Source: a virus
Strand: one strand, 5' to 3'
IMG/VR virus record: IMGVR_UViG_3300010885_057925
Coordinates: 1 to 64,000 of that record
Length of the DNA stretch: 64,000 nucleotides
The notes beneath the pieces are model-generated. The model was given only the letters and a program-made list of their open reading frames with translations. It made no database searches and was not told where the DNA came from. The position numbers and the translations under genes were made by a program. Shown in pieces: positions 52,516-61,901 of this stretch (positions are counted from its first letter, which is position 1; the number at the start of each line of letters is the position of its first letter).

Positions 52516-53694
52516 TTATCCTATGGTGATGACACGACCCATCGGGATCGGAGTCGCTCTCAGTATCTTCTGCAGGTTGTCGATTTCCGCAGCTTTCGTC
52601 TCTATGAGCTTGTTGTAGGTGAGGGTGTCGAGCATCTCTCGAAGGTCCGTCTTGAGCTTTTCCTTTTCTTCCTTCGCCGTGCTCTTCAGATCAGATCCAT
52701 CGAGTTGCAGCTCGCCACCGGGTATCGGTACCGACCCGAATTTAGACCTGATCATACCGAGAAGTTCCTTACAAAGAGCTAACGCGTATTGCCTCACCCA
52801 CTGACGTGCTATCGAATTTACCTTCGCGTATACGAAATTTCCATATGGGACGTTTGAGAGATTGGAAACGCCGTTTATGGAACCATCGCCGGGAATTGAG
52901 GACACCAATGGGTTGTTCTCGAAACCGACCCTGACCCAAAGCTTCAAGGGAATGTCGGCCGTGGGCATTGGGAATATCCTGAGCTTCGTTCCGGTCACAC
53001 GATAGCTGTAGTTAGATCGACGGACCCTGTTCGATATGTTCATCTGACCGCCGCGAAGGATGTCCTCGAAGACTGGCAGGACGTAAAACACAGTCTCTGG
53101 TGTGAATGACTCGAAAGAGAACTCGTTGTTGAGATAGTTGATCGCCGAAGTTGTATCGAAGAATCGATACGCAGCCATTGGATTAAAATGCATGATCTCG
53201 AAGATGCGCATCTTACCTTGCGTCGGATTCATCGATGAGCTGGCGATGGGAGCTCCCGAGGCGGGATCGAGAAGATCAGTGTACAGATCATAATCCTGAA
53301 CGTTCTGTCGAAGCTGAATCGATCCTGTCGCTGAATTGTATGTGCCTCCCAGACCTGCTTCAACCGCGTACGGTTCAGCCATACGAATAACATAGTTGAG
53401 CGTGTCTCTTGGGAATTTTTGCGTAGCCTCATTCAAGCTTCCGGTTTGCATTCCCAGAAGCGAGAGAAGTTGGCTTCTAGCCTGATACTGATTAACGATC
53501 GAGGCATACTCGAGAAATGACTCCTCGAAGCATGCCCAAATCTGCTTTTTTGTAAGTTCAACAGAAAGCACATCATCACCGAGACGACGCTTCACGAATG
53601 TGATCATCGCGTCAGCCTCTGTTTGAAAATCACCATCAGAGTCGAAGAATCCGAATGGAGTCGGATTAAGAGTTGATGTGAATGTTGTTGACAT
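52516..53694 (-). CDS. Neck protein (gp13-like)
   Basis: The 392-residue protein has an N-terminal acidic segment (FGFFDSDGDFQTEADAMITFVKRRLGDD). KKQIWACFEESFLEYASIVNQYQ follows, and then a C-terminal helical region (KEEKEKLKTDLREMLDTLTYNKLI). Such a helical lead-in with long internal beta segments is seen in head-completion proteins of T4-like phages. It follows the ligase/NMNAT gene by 27 bases. TATTTAC lies 14 bases upstream of ATG 53694. Assignment to gp13 rests mainly on position before the gp14-like and gp15-like genes. Confidence 0.7.
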   Translation of the reverse strand: MSTTFTSTLNPTPFGFFDSDGDFQTEADAMITFVKRRLGDDVLSVELTKKQIWACFEESFLEYASIVNQYQARSQLLSLLGMQTGSLNEATQKFPRDTLNYVIRMAEPYAVEAGLGGTYNSATGSIQLRQNVQDYDLYTDLLDPASGAPIASSSMNPTQGKMRIFEIMHFNPMAAYRFFDTTSAINYLNNEFSFESFTPETVFYVLPVFEDILRGGQMNISNRVRRSNYSYRVTGTKLRIFPMPTADIPLKLWVRVGFENNPLVSSIPGDGSINGVSNLSNVPYGNFVYAKVNSIARQWVRQYALALCKELLGMIRSKFGSVPIPGGELQLDGSDLKSTAKEEKEKLKTDLREMLDTLTYNKLIETKAAEIDNLQKILRATPIPMGRVITIG

Positions 53695-53708
53695 GCTAGC
53701 TCCCTCAA

Positions 53709-53717
53709 GTAAATAGG
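53709..53717 (-). promoter_or_regulatory. Weak ATANTTA-type element (one mismatch)
   Basis: The minus strand reads CCTATTTAC, 14 bases before the gp13-like ATG. It has one mismatch to ATANTTA and is the weakest member of the set. Confidence 0.25.
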
Positions 53718-53721
53718 AGCC

Positions 53722-55515
53722 TCACTCGTCTTTCATCATCTGCCTTTTCAAAGCTTCGTACAGTATCCGAGATATAGAATGACGCTTTGAATCCTGAACC
53801 TTACCGTATTCATTATTCAGAATTTTCCAGTATTTTTCCTTCATCTCTGGCGCGAGGGTGGCAGGAATAAACTTTTTGAAGCTGTCTTCGTCTCCGTCTT
53901 TCAGGAACTCTCGCATTTTTGTACCTGAAATAGAGACTGTCTCACTACGAGGCACGGGTCGCTGTCGAAATTTTTCGATGACGATCGGATCTCTGATCAT
54001 CGCTTCAAGCTTCTCTTTAGAGTATTTCGTCGATGTGTCCTCGTCATCAGCGTAAAATATGAAAGAGCTAACCACGTTTTTGAGCTCTCGCATCTTGTCG
54101 ACCGCAAGCCCGAGCGGAGAATCAGGGGTGATCACCAGCGTAGCGTTCGGATAATCTAGATGAAATTGCGGTTCTAGCACAACCCTCCAGGCATCGATCA
54201 TAACACCCGCGGGAAGCTCATCACGACCAGAAGTTGATGTCAAGACTAGAACTTCATCGCACTCTCTCGTCGCTAATTCAATAACGCCCCAGTGACCTGC
54301 GTGTACCGGCTTTCCAGATACGACGAAGATACCCAAAGTGAATCCGCTCTTGTCACCCACCTCGAGACGCTTCATGATGCGGCTCTTTGTGGTCAAGAAA
54401 AGATCCTCCTGCCTTTGAATCATGGACTTAGGATGCTCAAGCCGCCCTAGTCTGTTGGATATAGCGAGATCAAAGTAGCACTTATTTCTGATAGTCTCCA
54501 GAATGCCGTCGAGATCATTTTCAGGTATATTCTTACGAGACTCAGGAGCTATCTCACGAGCTAGCTCGTCCGCGATGACGATGACAGAATCCCAGTATGA
54601 CTGCTCTTTCTGAGGATCTTCTGCCCTAAACTTCTTCTTCATCCCGGAGCGGTGCTCAACGTCATGCTGATCGAATCTAAGAGCCTTGTACAGTGTCTTC
54701 GCTAGCGATGGCTTGAATACCGAACCTTCGGCGGCTGCTGTTTCAGACTCCGTTGATAGCGTTGTGTCGAAATCGGAGAAAATATCGTAAATAGCTTCAA
54801 CGATTTTGATCGGACGATCCGGGCTCGAGTCATCATACGCGGCGCGGAGCTTGTCCATCGAGCTTTCGATTCTACGCTTGATACTCGGGCTTTTTGTTCC
54901 CCTGATCAGATCTTCAATGCTTCCAAGATTTCCCTCGAATAGCGCTGGGTATGTTCCAACCTCCAGCATCTTAGCGTATTCTGCTAGCCGACCATCATCG
55001 TCGACCGGATTTATGTTGGAGACGAGATGAGTGCCAGTTACCTTGTAGCGTGTTGGACCGAAAAGCGTTAGAAAAATACCGTGTTTCTGAGGGTAGTCGC
55101 GGCTGATCGTTGGCTTTCTCTGCACAAATTCTAGGAAAAATTCTGTTCCTTGCGGGATTGAAGCAGTGCCAGAATGAACTCTTGCCATGTGATCATGCAC
55201 AAGAGAATACTGCGCAATGCCAGACGATTTCTCTCTAACTTCCTTCTCACGTGCAGCCAGTCCGCCGACCTCACCTGGGAAAATGACGTTCCCCTTGTAG
55301 GCGATGATCCAATTTTTGGCGTAATTATTGGGATCAAATTCGTTGTTACGACGAATCAGAGTGAGTTTTGTGCCGTCGATCTTTTCTTCGATTTTTAGAT
55401 TGGGGTCGCTCAGAAATGCTGCCGCTTTCACTCGATCATTAGCGCGAGCTTTCGCAGAAGTTCCAGCTCGAGCCATCGACCCCTTTAGGTCATCTATCGA
55501 AATGTTAGTCGACAT
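53722..55515 (-). CDS. RNA ligase-type nucleotidyltransferase fused to NMNAT/cytidylyltransferase-like domain
   Basis: I prefer ATG 55515 (TAATG overlap with the upstream stop, GGAG six bases before) over a TTG at 55527; the protein is then 597 residues. The N-terminal half has the ligase motif I IEEKIDGTKL with the adenylated Lys, motif III-like EFFLEF, motif IV EGSVFKPS and lysines of motif V (GMKKKF). This is a complete ATP-dependent RNA/DNA ligase-type nucleotidyltransferase. The C-terminal half has GIFVVSGKPVHAGHWGVI, the HxGH motif of NMNAT and cytidylyltransferases, and ISGTKMREFL, the ISxTxxR motif. It ends with ISRILYEALKRQM, a packaging-type segment. RNA repair or NAD-linked chemistry is the likely role. 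It lies within the virion operon. Confidence 0.8.
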   Translation of the reverse strand: MSTNISIDDLKGSMARAGTSAKARANDRVKAAAFLSDPNLKIEEKIDGTKLTLIRRNNEFDPNNYAKNWIIAYKGNVIFPGEVGGLAAREKEVREKSSGIAQYSLVHDHMARVHSGTASIPQGTEFFLEFVQRKPTISRDYPQKHGIFLTLFGPTRYKVTGTHLVSNINPVDDDGRLAEYAKMLEVGTYPALFEGNLGSIEDLIRGTKSPSIKRRIESSMDKLRAAYDDSSPDRPIKIVEAIYDIFSDFDTTLSTESETAAAEGSVFKPSLAKTLYKALRFDQHDVEHRSGMKKKFRAEDPQKEQSYWDSVIVIADELAREIAPESRKNIPENDLDGILETIRNKCYFDLAISNRLGRLEHPKSMIQRQEDLFLTTKSRIMKRLEVGDKSGFTLGIFVVSGKPVHAGHWGVIELATRECDEVLVLTSTSGRDELPAGVMIDAWRVVLEPQFHLDYPNATLVITPDSPLGLAVDKMRELKNVVSSFIFYADDEDTSTKYSKEKLEAMIRDPIVIEKFRQRPVPRSETVSISGTKMREFLKDGDEDSFKKFIPATLAPEMKEKYWKILNNEYGKVQDSKRHSISRILYEALKRQMMKDE

Positions 55516-56915
55516 TAACTCTCCCAAATGATGGATTCTAGAATTCGATTCAATTTTCTACGATTCGATTCGTCAACCGAAGGTTGATCGGAGTCTTCCG
55601 AAAAACCTTCCTGACCTCTTACCTTGTACTTCGAGTAGAAATTCGATTTTAAACCCCTGAGATCTATTGTCGAAGATTCTACCTCGGGAACAGCCTGCTT
55701 GAACACCTCGAGTATTCTGTCTTTAACAGACTCGTCCTCTTTAGGGTCGGTAGCTGATAGCTGTTGACCTTCCTCTCCGAAGAATCTATTGACAACCTCT
55801 TCGTACAATCTAACAATCTCGGGTGGGCTCATCCTCTGTTTGATTATTTCCAGCAGACCGGTGAACGAGCCAAAGTTATTAATATCTTCCTCACTTGGCG
55901 GAGGATTTTCACCAAAAAGATTCGAAAAAATTTCGCTTAAATCTTGTGTGGAATCCGTGCGTTCGACGCGCTTCAAGTACTTGTAAGCTTGCTCACCATT
56001 CAAATTCCAATCCAACTTTACGTATCTGCTTCCATAACCCGAAACAAGATCAAATGACTTGAGAGGTCGAAGGGGAGCCGGCTCCATCACGCCGGTTTCT
56101 TTGTTCCTCGTGCGCTTGAACTTGGGCGCCTCTGGGGTTGCAGCCGGCGTGATCGCGCGCGCGTTTAAGGGCGGGGGCGATTTAATGGACGCTAGCGACA
56201 TGAGAAGCACCTTATGCGCTAGACCCTTAACGCCCTGAGTAATGTCTCGCCATGAGGAAGAATACGAGAATTTAGCCCATTCGGTGGGACGCCCTTGATT
56301 ATATTCGGAGCCCTCGAAATCTATCTGGAAGAAAGTATCTCCAGCGCCTTCCGGAACTGTAGAGTCCCATGTATATGAAAACAAAGAGTTTATCTGATGA
56401 GAACCCGGGACTTTTTTATTATGACCGATGTACGCAATCTTTCTTGTGAGCTGCTGGTCCTCTCTCCTATTCAAGGTAGAGTACAGATCATTCATTTTTT
56501 CAGCGGGAACTGTCAGGTCAATATCTCCGACAGTCGGCTTGTATTGTATAAATTCATCGTCCGAAAGAGTCTCGGGCGGCGCGAAAAGATGAGCGGATGA
56601 GCCGTTAAACGCGAATCCAGCTCCTAGAATATCGTCACGTTGACCTGGGTCCCATATCGTAGACCCGTGGTCTTTTTTGAACTCAGAGTCCAAAACTCTT
56701 AGCATCTCGATGACATCGCCTCTGAGCTGCTGACGAGTTATCCTACCAGTCGTGAGATCTATCTTTTCAGCCGTAGCTACACGACCCCGAAATTTTTTGA
56801 TAGCCTCAGGTCCTTTCACGAGTCCCGTTTCCGGATCTCTCACTAGAGCTCTGGTGTTTCCACCTTCGTTGATCGACTTTTCGTTACCAAACATGAAGCG
56901 AGTAATGCTAAACAT
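55515..56915 (-). CDS. Pol-beta-superfamily nucleotidyltransferase
   Basis: The 466-residue protein has FNGSSAHLF with G105-S106, then VGDIDLTV with D131 and D133, then FFQIDFEG with D199. This is the GS...DxD...D pattern of the Pol-beta-type nucleotidyltransferase fold, with all three acidic residues present. The substrate is unknown; relatives add nucleotides to RNA ends, proteins or antibiotics. The C-terminal half is helical and ends RRKLNRILESIIWES, a packaging-type segment shared with the ligase/NMNAT fusion encoded immediately downstream. The shared start/stop (TAATG) argues that the two act together. It follows the major capsid gene and its terminator by 106 bases. Confidence 0.75.
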   Translation of the reverse strand: MFSITRFMFGNEKSINEGGNTRALVRDPETGLVKGPEAIKKFRGRVATAEKIDLTTGRITRQQLRGDVIEMLRVLDSEFKKDHGSTIWDPGQRDDILGAGFAFNGSSAHLFAPPETLSDDEFIQYKPTVGDIDLTVPAEKMNDLYSTLNRREDQQLTRKIAYIGHNKKVPGSHQINSLFSYTWDSTVPEGAGDTFFQIDFEGSEYNQGRPTEWAKFSYSSSWRDITQGVKGLAHKVLLMSLASIKSPPPLNARAITPAATPEAPKFKRTRNKETGVMEPAPLRPLKSFDLVSGYGSRYVKLDWNLNGEQAYKYLKRVERTDSTQDLSEIFSNLFGENPPPSEEDINNFGSFTGLLEIIKQRMSPPEIVRLYEEVVNRFFGEEGQQLSATDPKEDESVKDRILEVFKQAVPEVESSTIDLRGLKSNFYSKYKVRGQEGFSEDSDQPSVDESNRRKLNRILESIIWES

Positions 56916-56961
56916 GAAACTATGTATGCGTTTTCCGCCCTAAATTGACCGTCGTCCGCCC

Positions 56962-56994
56962 AAATAAAAAGGGTCCACCCCGAAGGGTGGACCC
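56962..56994 (-). terminator. Strong terminator of the major capsid gene
   Basis: On the minus strand a perfect ten-base stem GGGTCCACCC/GGGTGGACCC encloses a TTCG tetraloop and is followed by TTTTTATT. It lies 27 bases after the capsid stop codon. This is a textbook intrinsic terminator. Confidence 0.92.
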
Positions 56995-57021
56995 TAGTTA
57001 GAGCCCTAGGCCCTCAGAGCA

Positions 57022-58905
57022 TCAGATGATGTTGAGGTCGAGGACGGTGACCGTTCCGTAGAAGTCGGAGCGGACCATCTTCTTGCCGTAGCGGGTCATC
57101 ACGCCCTTACGGGGTGTGAAGTCTTCCGGCGCGAAGATGGTGGGCGTGACGATGAGCGGCACGTACGGAGCGTAGACGTACCCGGTCTCGAGGTAGGAAC
57201 CGCCCTTGAAGCCGACGAGGATCTTGTTGCGGGGGAAGTAAGGATCCTTGTAGACCGTGAAGCGGTTGCTGAGAGTACCAACCTTCTCAGCGCCGATCGA
57301 GAACGGAGCGCCGACCTGGCCGGAGCCGTCGATGCTGTAGCTCGGGCGGTAGTACGTGGAAGCCTCGAGGATCGTGGCGACGTCCGGACCGACCACAATG
57401 AAGTTCGCGGAGCCGCGAAGCGTCTTGCGGTGGATCTCGTTGCCGACGTCGATGATCGTCTCGGTGAGGGTCTCGTACCACTCGCGAACGGTGCCGGTGA
57501 ACATCGGGCCGATGTTGCCAGCGCCGCCGGTTGTCTGGTAGTTACCGGTGGTCTTGTTGACGAACTTGCCAGGAGCGCGGCTCCAGAAGTAGTTCGCACC
57601 AGAGGCCTGTGTGAGGAGGTCGTTCAGGATCTCGCGATCGAGCTCGAGAGCAATCTGCTCGGAGAGGATCTGGGTGAGCTCAACCTCAGCGTCGATGCTG
57701 TGGTAGGCATTCAGATCCTGCGCGAGCTCCGGGGACCAGCGAGCGCGGAGCTTGCGGGTCGTCGCAGTGACGGCGATTGACTCGATCTTGATGTCGATCT
57801 CAGGGATGACCGGAGAGGGGCTCGTGCCGAAGTTCGACTCGAAGACCGGGATGGTGATCGTGGAGCCGGAGGAGCTCTCAACGTCGAGTGCCGTGCCGAG
57901 CGGGTAGCTGACTCGGAAAGCGTTCAAGCCGAGTGCACCAGCCGGGTCGGAGGTCACGACTGCCGTGGCCGGGATGACCATCAGGACGTGCGTGCCGGAG
58001 AGCGGTGTCGGAGTGAACACTGTGCCGCTCCAGGAGCCGAGCTGGTTGAGGCGACGGATGTTGACAACGCCGTTGCCACCCTGGAAAGTCTCGCCGGGGA
58101 CCCCGGTGCCCGCGAGGGTCGACGCGGTCGTGAAGAGCGCGATGTCCTTGACGAGCGTCTGATCCATGGAGGAGGAGAGCGGACCGGTCGGAACGACAGC
58201 GAACTTGAAGGTGGTGCCACCCTCGATCGCGGTCGTGACCTGGGGATCGAAGCCGATGAGTCGGCCGTCGGTACCGGACGTGAAGATGAAGCTGGATGCT
58301 GCACCGCTGAAACCCATCGAACCGAGGAACGAGCCGGTAGCTGAGAGCGTGAGGACGGTCTGGCCGTGGACGCGGCTGTAACCAGCGCCGGCGAGATCGT
58401 ACATACCACCGGTTGCGAGAGAGCCGCTCTGGACTCCCTTGCCCACGGGGTTGTTGTAGATCGACTGACCGACAGAGTAGGTCGCCTTTGTGGAGGCGTT
58501 GCCCTGGCCGTCGATGTCAGATGCGCCACCGCGGTTGGTGCCGTAGGTGTAATCCAGGTAGAAGAGCAGACCGGAAGGAAGGCTCATGGGCTGGATCGAG
58601 ACGAGCTCGTTCGCCACGAGACCGCCGAACACGCGGCGGACGATGGGGAACGCGATGTTCGAGAAGCCGCGGATGTCGCCAGAGCCCTGGCCCGAGGCGG
58701 CGCCGGTGGAGAGAGAGTTGCTCTCGCGGAGGAGGTTGGCGGTCTGGTTCTCGAGGAGACGAGCCATGTTCTCACGGTTGACACCGTCGAGGCCACGGAG
58801 GAGGCCGGTACGGTTCCACTTCTCGACGAGGCGGCTGTTCTCAGCGCCCACGTCACGGCCACGGATGCCCTCAGAGAGCTGCTCCAGTGTGAAAGTCTTA
58901 GACAT
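57022..58905 (-). CDS. Major capsid protein (gp23-like)
   Basis: The 627-residue protein has the T4 gp23 layout. A helical N-terminal leader contains an L-R-E/S site at 59-62, near T4's cleavage position 65. It is followed by NIAFPIVRRVFGGLVANELVSIQPMSLPSGLLFYLDYTYGTNR and, near the C-terminus, ARWSPELAQDLNAYHSIDAEVELTQILSEQIALELDREIL. It ends with APEDFTPRKGVMTRYGKKMVRSDFYG. It forms the head shell after proteolytic maturation by the gp21-type protease at 62731-63351. The gene is GC-rich and has a strong terminator, as expected for the most abundant virion protein. A TTGGAG ribosome site precedes ATG 58905. Confidence 0.93.
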   Translation of the reverse strand: MSKTFTLEQLSEGIRGRDVGAENSRLVEKWNRTGLLRGLDGVNRENMARLLENQTANLLRESNSLSTGAASGQGSGDIRGFSNIAFPIVRRVFGGLVANELVSIQPMSLPSGLLFYLDYTYGTNRGGASDIDGQGNASTKATYSVGQSIYNNPVGKGVQSGSLATGGMYDLAGAGYSRVHGQTVLTLSATGSFLGSMGFSGAASSFIFTSGTDGRLIGFDPQVTTAIEGGTTFKFAVVPTGPLSSSMDQTLVKDIALFTTASTLAGTGVPGETFQGGNGVVNIRRLNQLGSWSGTVFTPTPLSGTHVLMVIPATAVVTSDPAGALGLNAFRVSYPLGTALDVESSSGSTITIPVFESNFGTSPSPVIPEIDIKIESIAVTATTRKLRARWSPELAQDLNAYHSIDAEVELTQILSEQIALELDREILNDLLTQASGANYFWSRAPGKFVNKTTGNYQTTGGAGNIGPMFTGTVREWYETLTETIIDVGNEIHRKTLRGSANFIVVGPDVATILEASTYYRPSYSIDGSGQVGAPFSIGAEKVGTLSNRFTVYKDPYFPRNKILVGFKGGSYLETGYVYAPYVPLIVTPTIFAPEDFTPRKGVMTRYGKKMVRSDFYGTVTVLDLNII

Positions 58906-58960
58906 ATCTTAAAAACTCCAATTTTAGAAATTTGAAACTTAACTGGACCTTACGATCCGA

Positions 58961-60679
58961 TTATTTGATGCCTGCGAGGATCGCCCAACGATCCACCTCG
59001 ACGGATTCATTAACGGCACTGCCGGACTTCGTCGATCTGGAGGATGAGCCGAGAACACGACCCTCGTTCACGGTGCCTGTCTTTGTCTTGAGCGACTCGG
59101 TAAGGCTCGTGTAGAGAAGTTTTGCCTCCCTAACTGACTTCGCAGCGTCGAGCGATTCAACAACGGCTCTCTGCTGACGGGGGGTGAGGTCACGGTTCTG
59201 CATAAGCTTATTGACGTAGAGAAGCTTAGCATTGAACAGGTTAACCTCCTCAAGCTGCTCGCGCAGGGTAGCATTCGCGCGCTCAGTCTCGGCGAGCTGG
59301 ACCTTGAGGTCCCGATTCATGCGGGCCTCCTGCACTCTGGCCTCGCGCTCTGACTTGGCTGCCTTGACGGCCTTCTTCGAGACCTCAAGCGCCTTCTTTG
59401 CGACCGCCTCGGTGTCGCTGGCGTCATCGTCGCCCTCGTTCACGTTGAGGTCTGTATCCTTGGACTGCATGACGAGGTGCTTGCCGGCCTTTCCACCGCC
59501 GAAGCTGCCTGCCATAGCGTCGGCGATCCCGCGGCCCTTGCCACGAACAGCGCCCTTCTTCGCTTCACGAAGACGTGTGAGCTCACGACGAAGCATGGAC
59601 TCGTCGACATGGAAAGTTCTCTCGTCCATATCCTCTTCCTCTTCCTCCTCGTCCTCGTCCTCGTCTTCCTCTTCGTACATCTCTTCGATGTCTTCGCCTT
59701 CTTCGTACTCTCCGTACTCTTCCTCGAGATCATCATATCCCTCAGAGGGAGCGGGGGGAGCTCCAGCAGCGGGTGCTGGGGTGGAGGACACATCGATCGG
59801 GGTCTCTTCGGCGCCGGCTTCGGGAGCTTCCTCGTCGCCGAACTCGATGCCGAAAGTCATACCCTTGAGCTTCTCCTTGAAGTCCTCGTCATCGAGACCC
59901 TCGAGGTCAGCGGGATCGAACACAAGCTTCGCCTCATTACGACGGGGCTTGGGTGATTCCATATTCTGTAGCAGGCGACGAAACCGCGCGCTGTTTGACA
60001 TAACACTCATCTCCTTTAAAAAATTATCGAATTGAGCTCTGTTGGACGAGCTCCCTCCATTAGATATGAGGCGCTCCTGCAACTTCATGACGTTTTTCAG
60101 AAGAATTGAGTAAGCAGCCTTGAAATTCTTGCTTTCGCTTAGAGAAATACGCCGGGAAACCCTGCCCAGGTCTCTCAGCTGGCCACGGACCTCGTCAAGG
60201 CTCGTGGACTTATTGTTCTTAGACCCTAGAACTAGATCGGCGAGGCCCTGCAGACCCTCTTTGTTGAGCTCGACCTCGACGTCGTCACCCTCGGCCTCAT
60301 CAGCCTCGGCTGTAGCAGAAGCTTCGCCGTGCTTGTCAACTCGAACGTTGATCTTAACCTCTGTTCCAGATGCAGTCTTTGTGGTAACGGTGTGCGTAAC
60401 CTCTTCGTCAGGATCAGGAGCACCAGCTCCCTGGATAGGAGACGGAGAGGCAGGCGGAAGAGCAGCTGGATTCATCGTCGGCTCGTCTGGAAGGGCGTCA
60501 AGATCGAGATTAGGAATCTCCTCGTCTACCTCTTCCTCCGCTTCGGACATGATCTGGCGTTCGATCAGATTCCTGATCTTGGGAGTCATAGCTTCGATGA
60601 TCTTATTCTTAGCATTACGCTCAGCCATCTCTCTGAGTGCTCTAGCGTCTGCGATTGCTTCTTGATACAAATTTGACAT
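58961..60679 (-). CDS. Prohead scaffold protein (gp22-like)
   Basis: The 572-residue protein is acidic and coiled-coil rich. Residues 33-47 (KIRNLIERQIMSEA) carry the amphipathic segment with an M-S-E/A site seen in other proteins of the phage. A long run of Glu and Asp lies near residues 335-360. The C-terminal part has LREQLEEVNLFNAKLLYVNKLMQNRDLTPRQQRAVVESLD, which resembles the conserved core of T4-type gp22. The scaffold fills the prohead and is degraded by the protease before packaging. The gene lies directly upstream of the capsid gene, in the T4 order 21-22-23. Confidence 0.85.
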   Translation of the reverse strand: MSNLYQEAIADARALREMAERNAKNKIIEAMTPKIRNLIERQIMSEAEEEVDEEIPNLDLDALPDEPTMNPAALPPASPSPIQGAGAPDPDEEVTHTVTTKTASGTEVKINVRVDKHGEASATAEADEAEGDDVEVELNKEGLQGLADLVLGSKNNKSTSLDEVRGQLRDLGRVSRRISLSESKNFKAAYSILLKNVMKLQERLISNGGSSSNRAQFDNFLKEMSVMSNSARFRRLLQNMESPKPRRNEAKLVFDPADLEGLDDEDFKEKLKGMTFGIEFGDEEAPEAGAEETPIDVSSTPAPAAGAPPAPSEGYDDLEEEYGEYEEGEDIEEMYEEEDEDEDEEEEEEDMDERTFHVDESMLRRELTRLREAKKGAVRGKGRGIADAMAGSFGGGKAGKHLVMQSKDTDLNVNEGDDDASDTEAVAKKALEVSKKAVKAAKSEREARVQEARMNRDLKVQLAETERANATLREQLEEVNLFNAKLLYVNKLMQNRDLTPRQQRAVVESLDAAKSVREAKLLYTSLTESLKTKTGTVNEGRVLGSSSRSTKSGSAVNESVEVDRWAILAGIK

Positions 60680-60704
60680 CAGTGTTTCCTGCGTCCTGCT
60701 GTAG

Positions 60705-60713
60705 TAACTATAT
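60705..60713 (-). promoter_or_regulatory. ATANTTA-type candidate late promoter element
   Basis: The minus strand reads ATATAGTTA, overlapping the stop of the 199-residue gene and about 25 bases before the scaffold ATG. It belongs to the recurring ATANTTA set; function is inferred. Confidence 0.35.
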
Positions 60714-61307
60714 CGTTGTTTTGTCTTTTTCGAGCTCTTGTTCGTCGTGAATAGCTCTAATAAGACGTCTGAGCCTGGACATCGTCATCTCATCAGATGT
60801 TGGAATGTCAGCTAGATTATAAGCGTTTTCCGCAGATCCTAAATCACGCAATGGGTACGAATGTGACCAGCCCGCCGTCGAGCCTCCGAGAGATATTCTC
60901 GCTGGAGCTGGTCTAATCGACGGACCGTCAGCTCCCGCTCCGAGGACTCCCTGCTTGTTCTTGTAGAGATCTGGAATGGGAGACATGCTGCGGCCGGTCG
61001 TCTGCTCCCACATTCTGAAATCTGGACCTACGAAATTCCTGCGATCGATTGATCTCGTCGCGTATGAATCACCGGGAACATGACCCTGACCGGTCTTATT
61101 CCCGATCGCGACCTGCGTCTCTAGCTCGTTTTCGTCGTCTAACGGCTCTTCGTCATCAACATCAAATCTAGCTGGTTCGATGTACGGCCATGAAGACTGA
61201 CCATTGCGCGGCTTATTTCTACCCGCGTTATTAATAGAAACGTATCCGCGGTCAACTCCTGAATCGTAGTTCGGAAAGTTGGCCTCGGATACGCTTCTTC
61301 TCTTCAC
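60708..61307 (-). CDS. Hypothetical head-region protein, 199 aa
   Basis: A polar protein with few hydrophobic stretches, probably extended or partly disordered, with an acidic patch (DDEEPLDDENELE). Near its C-terminus it has TMSRLRRLIRAIHDEQ, matching the amphipathic segment found in the scaffold and other proteins. It sits between the scaffold gene and a Pro/Gly-rich gene in the head operon. A prohead core component or packaged protein is the simplest reading. No family is recognised. Confidence 0.65.
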   Translation of the reverse strand: MKRRSVSEANFPNYDSGVDRGYVSINNAGRNKPRNGQSSWPYIEPARFDVDDEEPLDDENELETQVAIGNKTGQGHVPGDSYATRSIDRRNFVGPDFRMWEQTTGRSMSPIPDLYKNKQGVLGAGADGPSIRPAPARISLGGSTAGWSHSYPLRDLGSAENAYNLADIPTSDEMTMSRLRRLIRAIHDEQELEKDKTTI

Positions 61308-61314
61308 GTTGATC

Positions 61315-61860
61315 CTAGGAGATCGCGCCAGGGTTTAGTCTGTGAGCAGCGCTCTGACCCTGATTCGCGACCGGTCCGACCGCCTCGATGGATGTCTGAC
61401 CCATCAGGACTGTCGTTTCGGACGGATTGGCGATGCCAGTTCCTGTTCCGAAGTTGTCGTTCGCAGTGATTCCGTAACCGCCGGCCGGAGGTTCGGGCTG
61501 AGTGCTTGGGTCGGCTGGGTTCGGAGCCGACGCAAGGTTCGGGTAGTACGGGGAGGCAGGCAGACCGCCCCCGCCAGTAACAACGTCATTCATGTTGGGA
61601 GCATCGCCAAAATCGCGATTAACTGTTCCAACAGCGTCATCTCCCGTGATCGTACCATCCAGCAGAAGACGCTGAGCTCTCTGACGGAGTTGCTCTGCGG
61701 TTGTGCTGTAAATTGGAGAATTCGGAAAAATGGAGCGAAGGGTCGACGTATCAGAATTGGAGAGGCTGTAAGCTGAGTGCTCCACGTCGGGAGTCGTCCC
61801 TGGCGATATTGAAGAGCGCGACGTTATCGGCGCCTCTATTGTCGGATACTTTCCTGGCAT
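61315..61860 (-). CDS. Pro/Gly-rich hypothetical head-region protein, 181 aa
   Basis: The protein is low in hydrophobic residues and rich in Pro, Gly, Ser and Asn (for example NPADPSTQPEPPAGGYG), so it is probably disordered. A short helical stretch TAEQLRQRAQRLLLDG lies near 60. It starts seven bases upstream of the next gene in the operon, and an AGGAG site precedes ATG 61860. No family is recognised. Position in the head operon suggests a core or portal-associated protein. Confidence 0.6.
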   Translation of the reverse strand: MPGKYPTIEAPITSRSSISPGTTPDVEHSAYSLSNSDTSTLRSIFPNSPIYSTTAEQLRQRAQRLLLDGTITGDDAVGTVNRDFGDAPNMNDVVTGGGGLPASPYYPNLASAPNPADPSTQPEPPAGGYGITANDNFGTGTGIANPSETTVLMGQTSIEAVGPVANQGQSAAHRLNPGAIS

Positions 61861-61901
61861 GTGCTATTTGTCTCCTAGCCTCTTCATATGTATTCTCAAG
61901 A

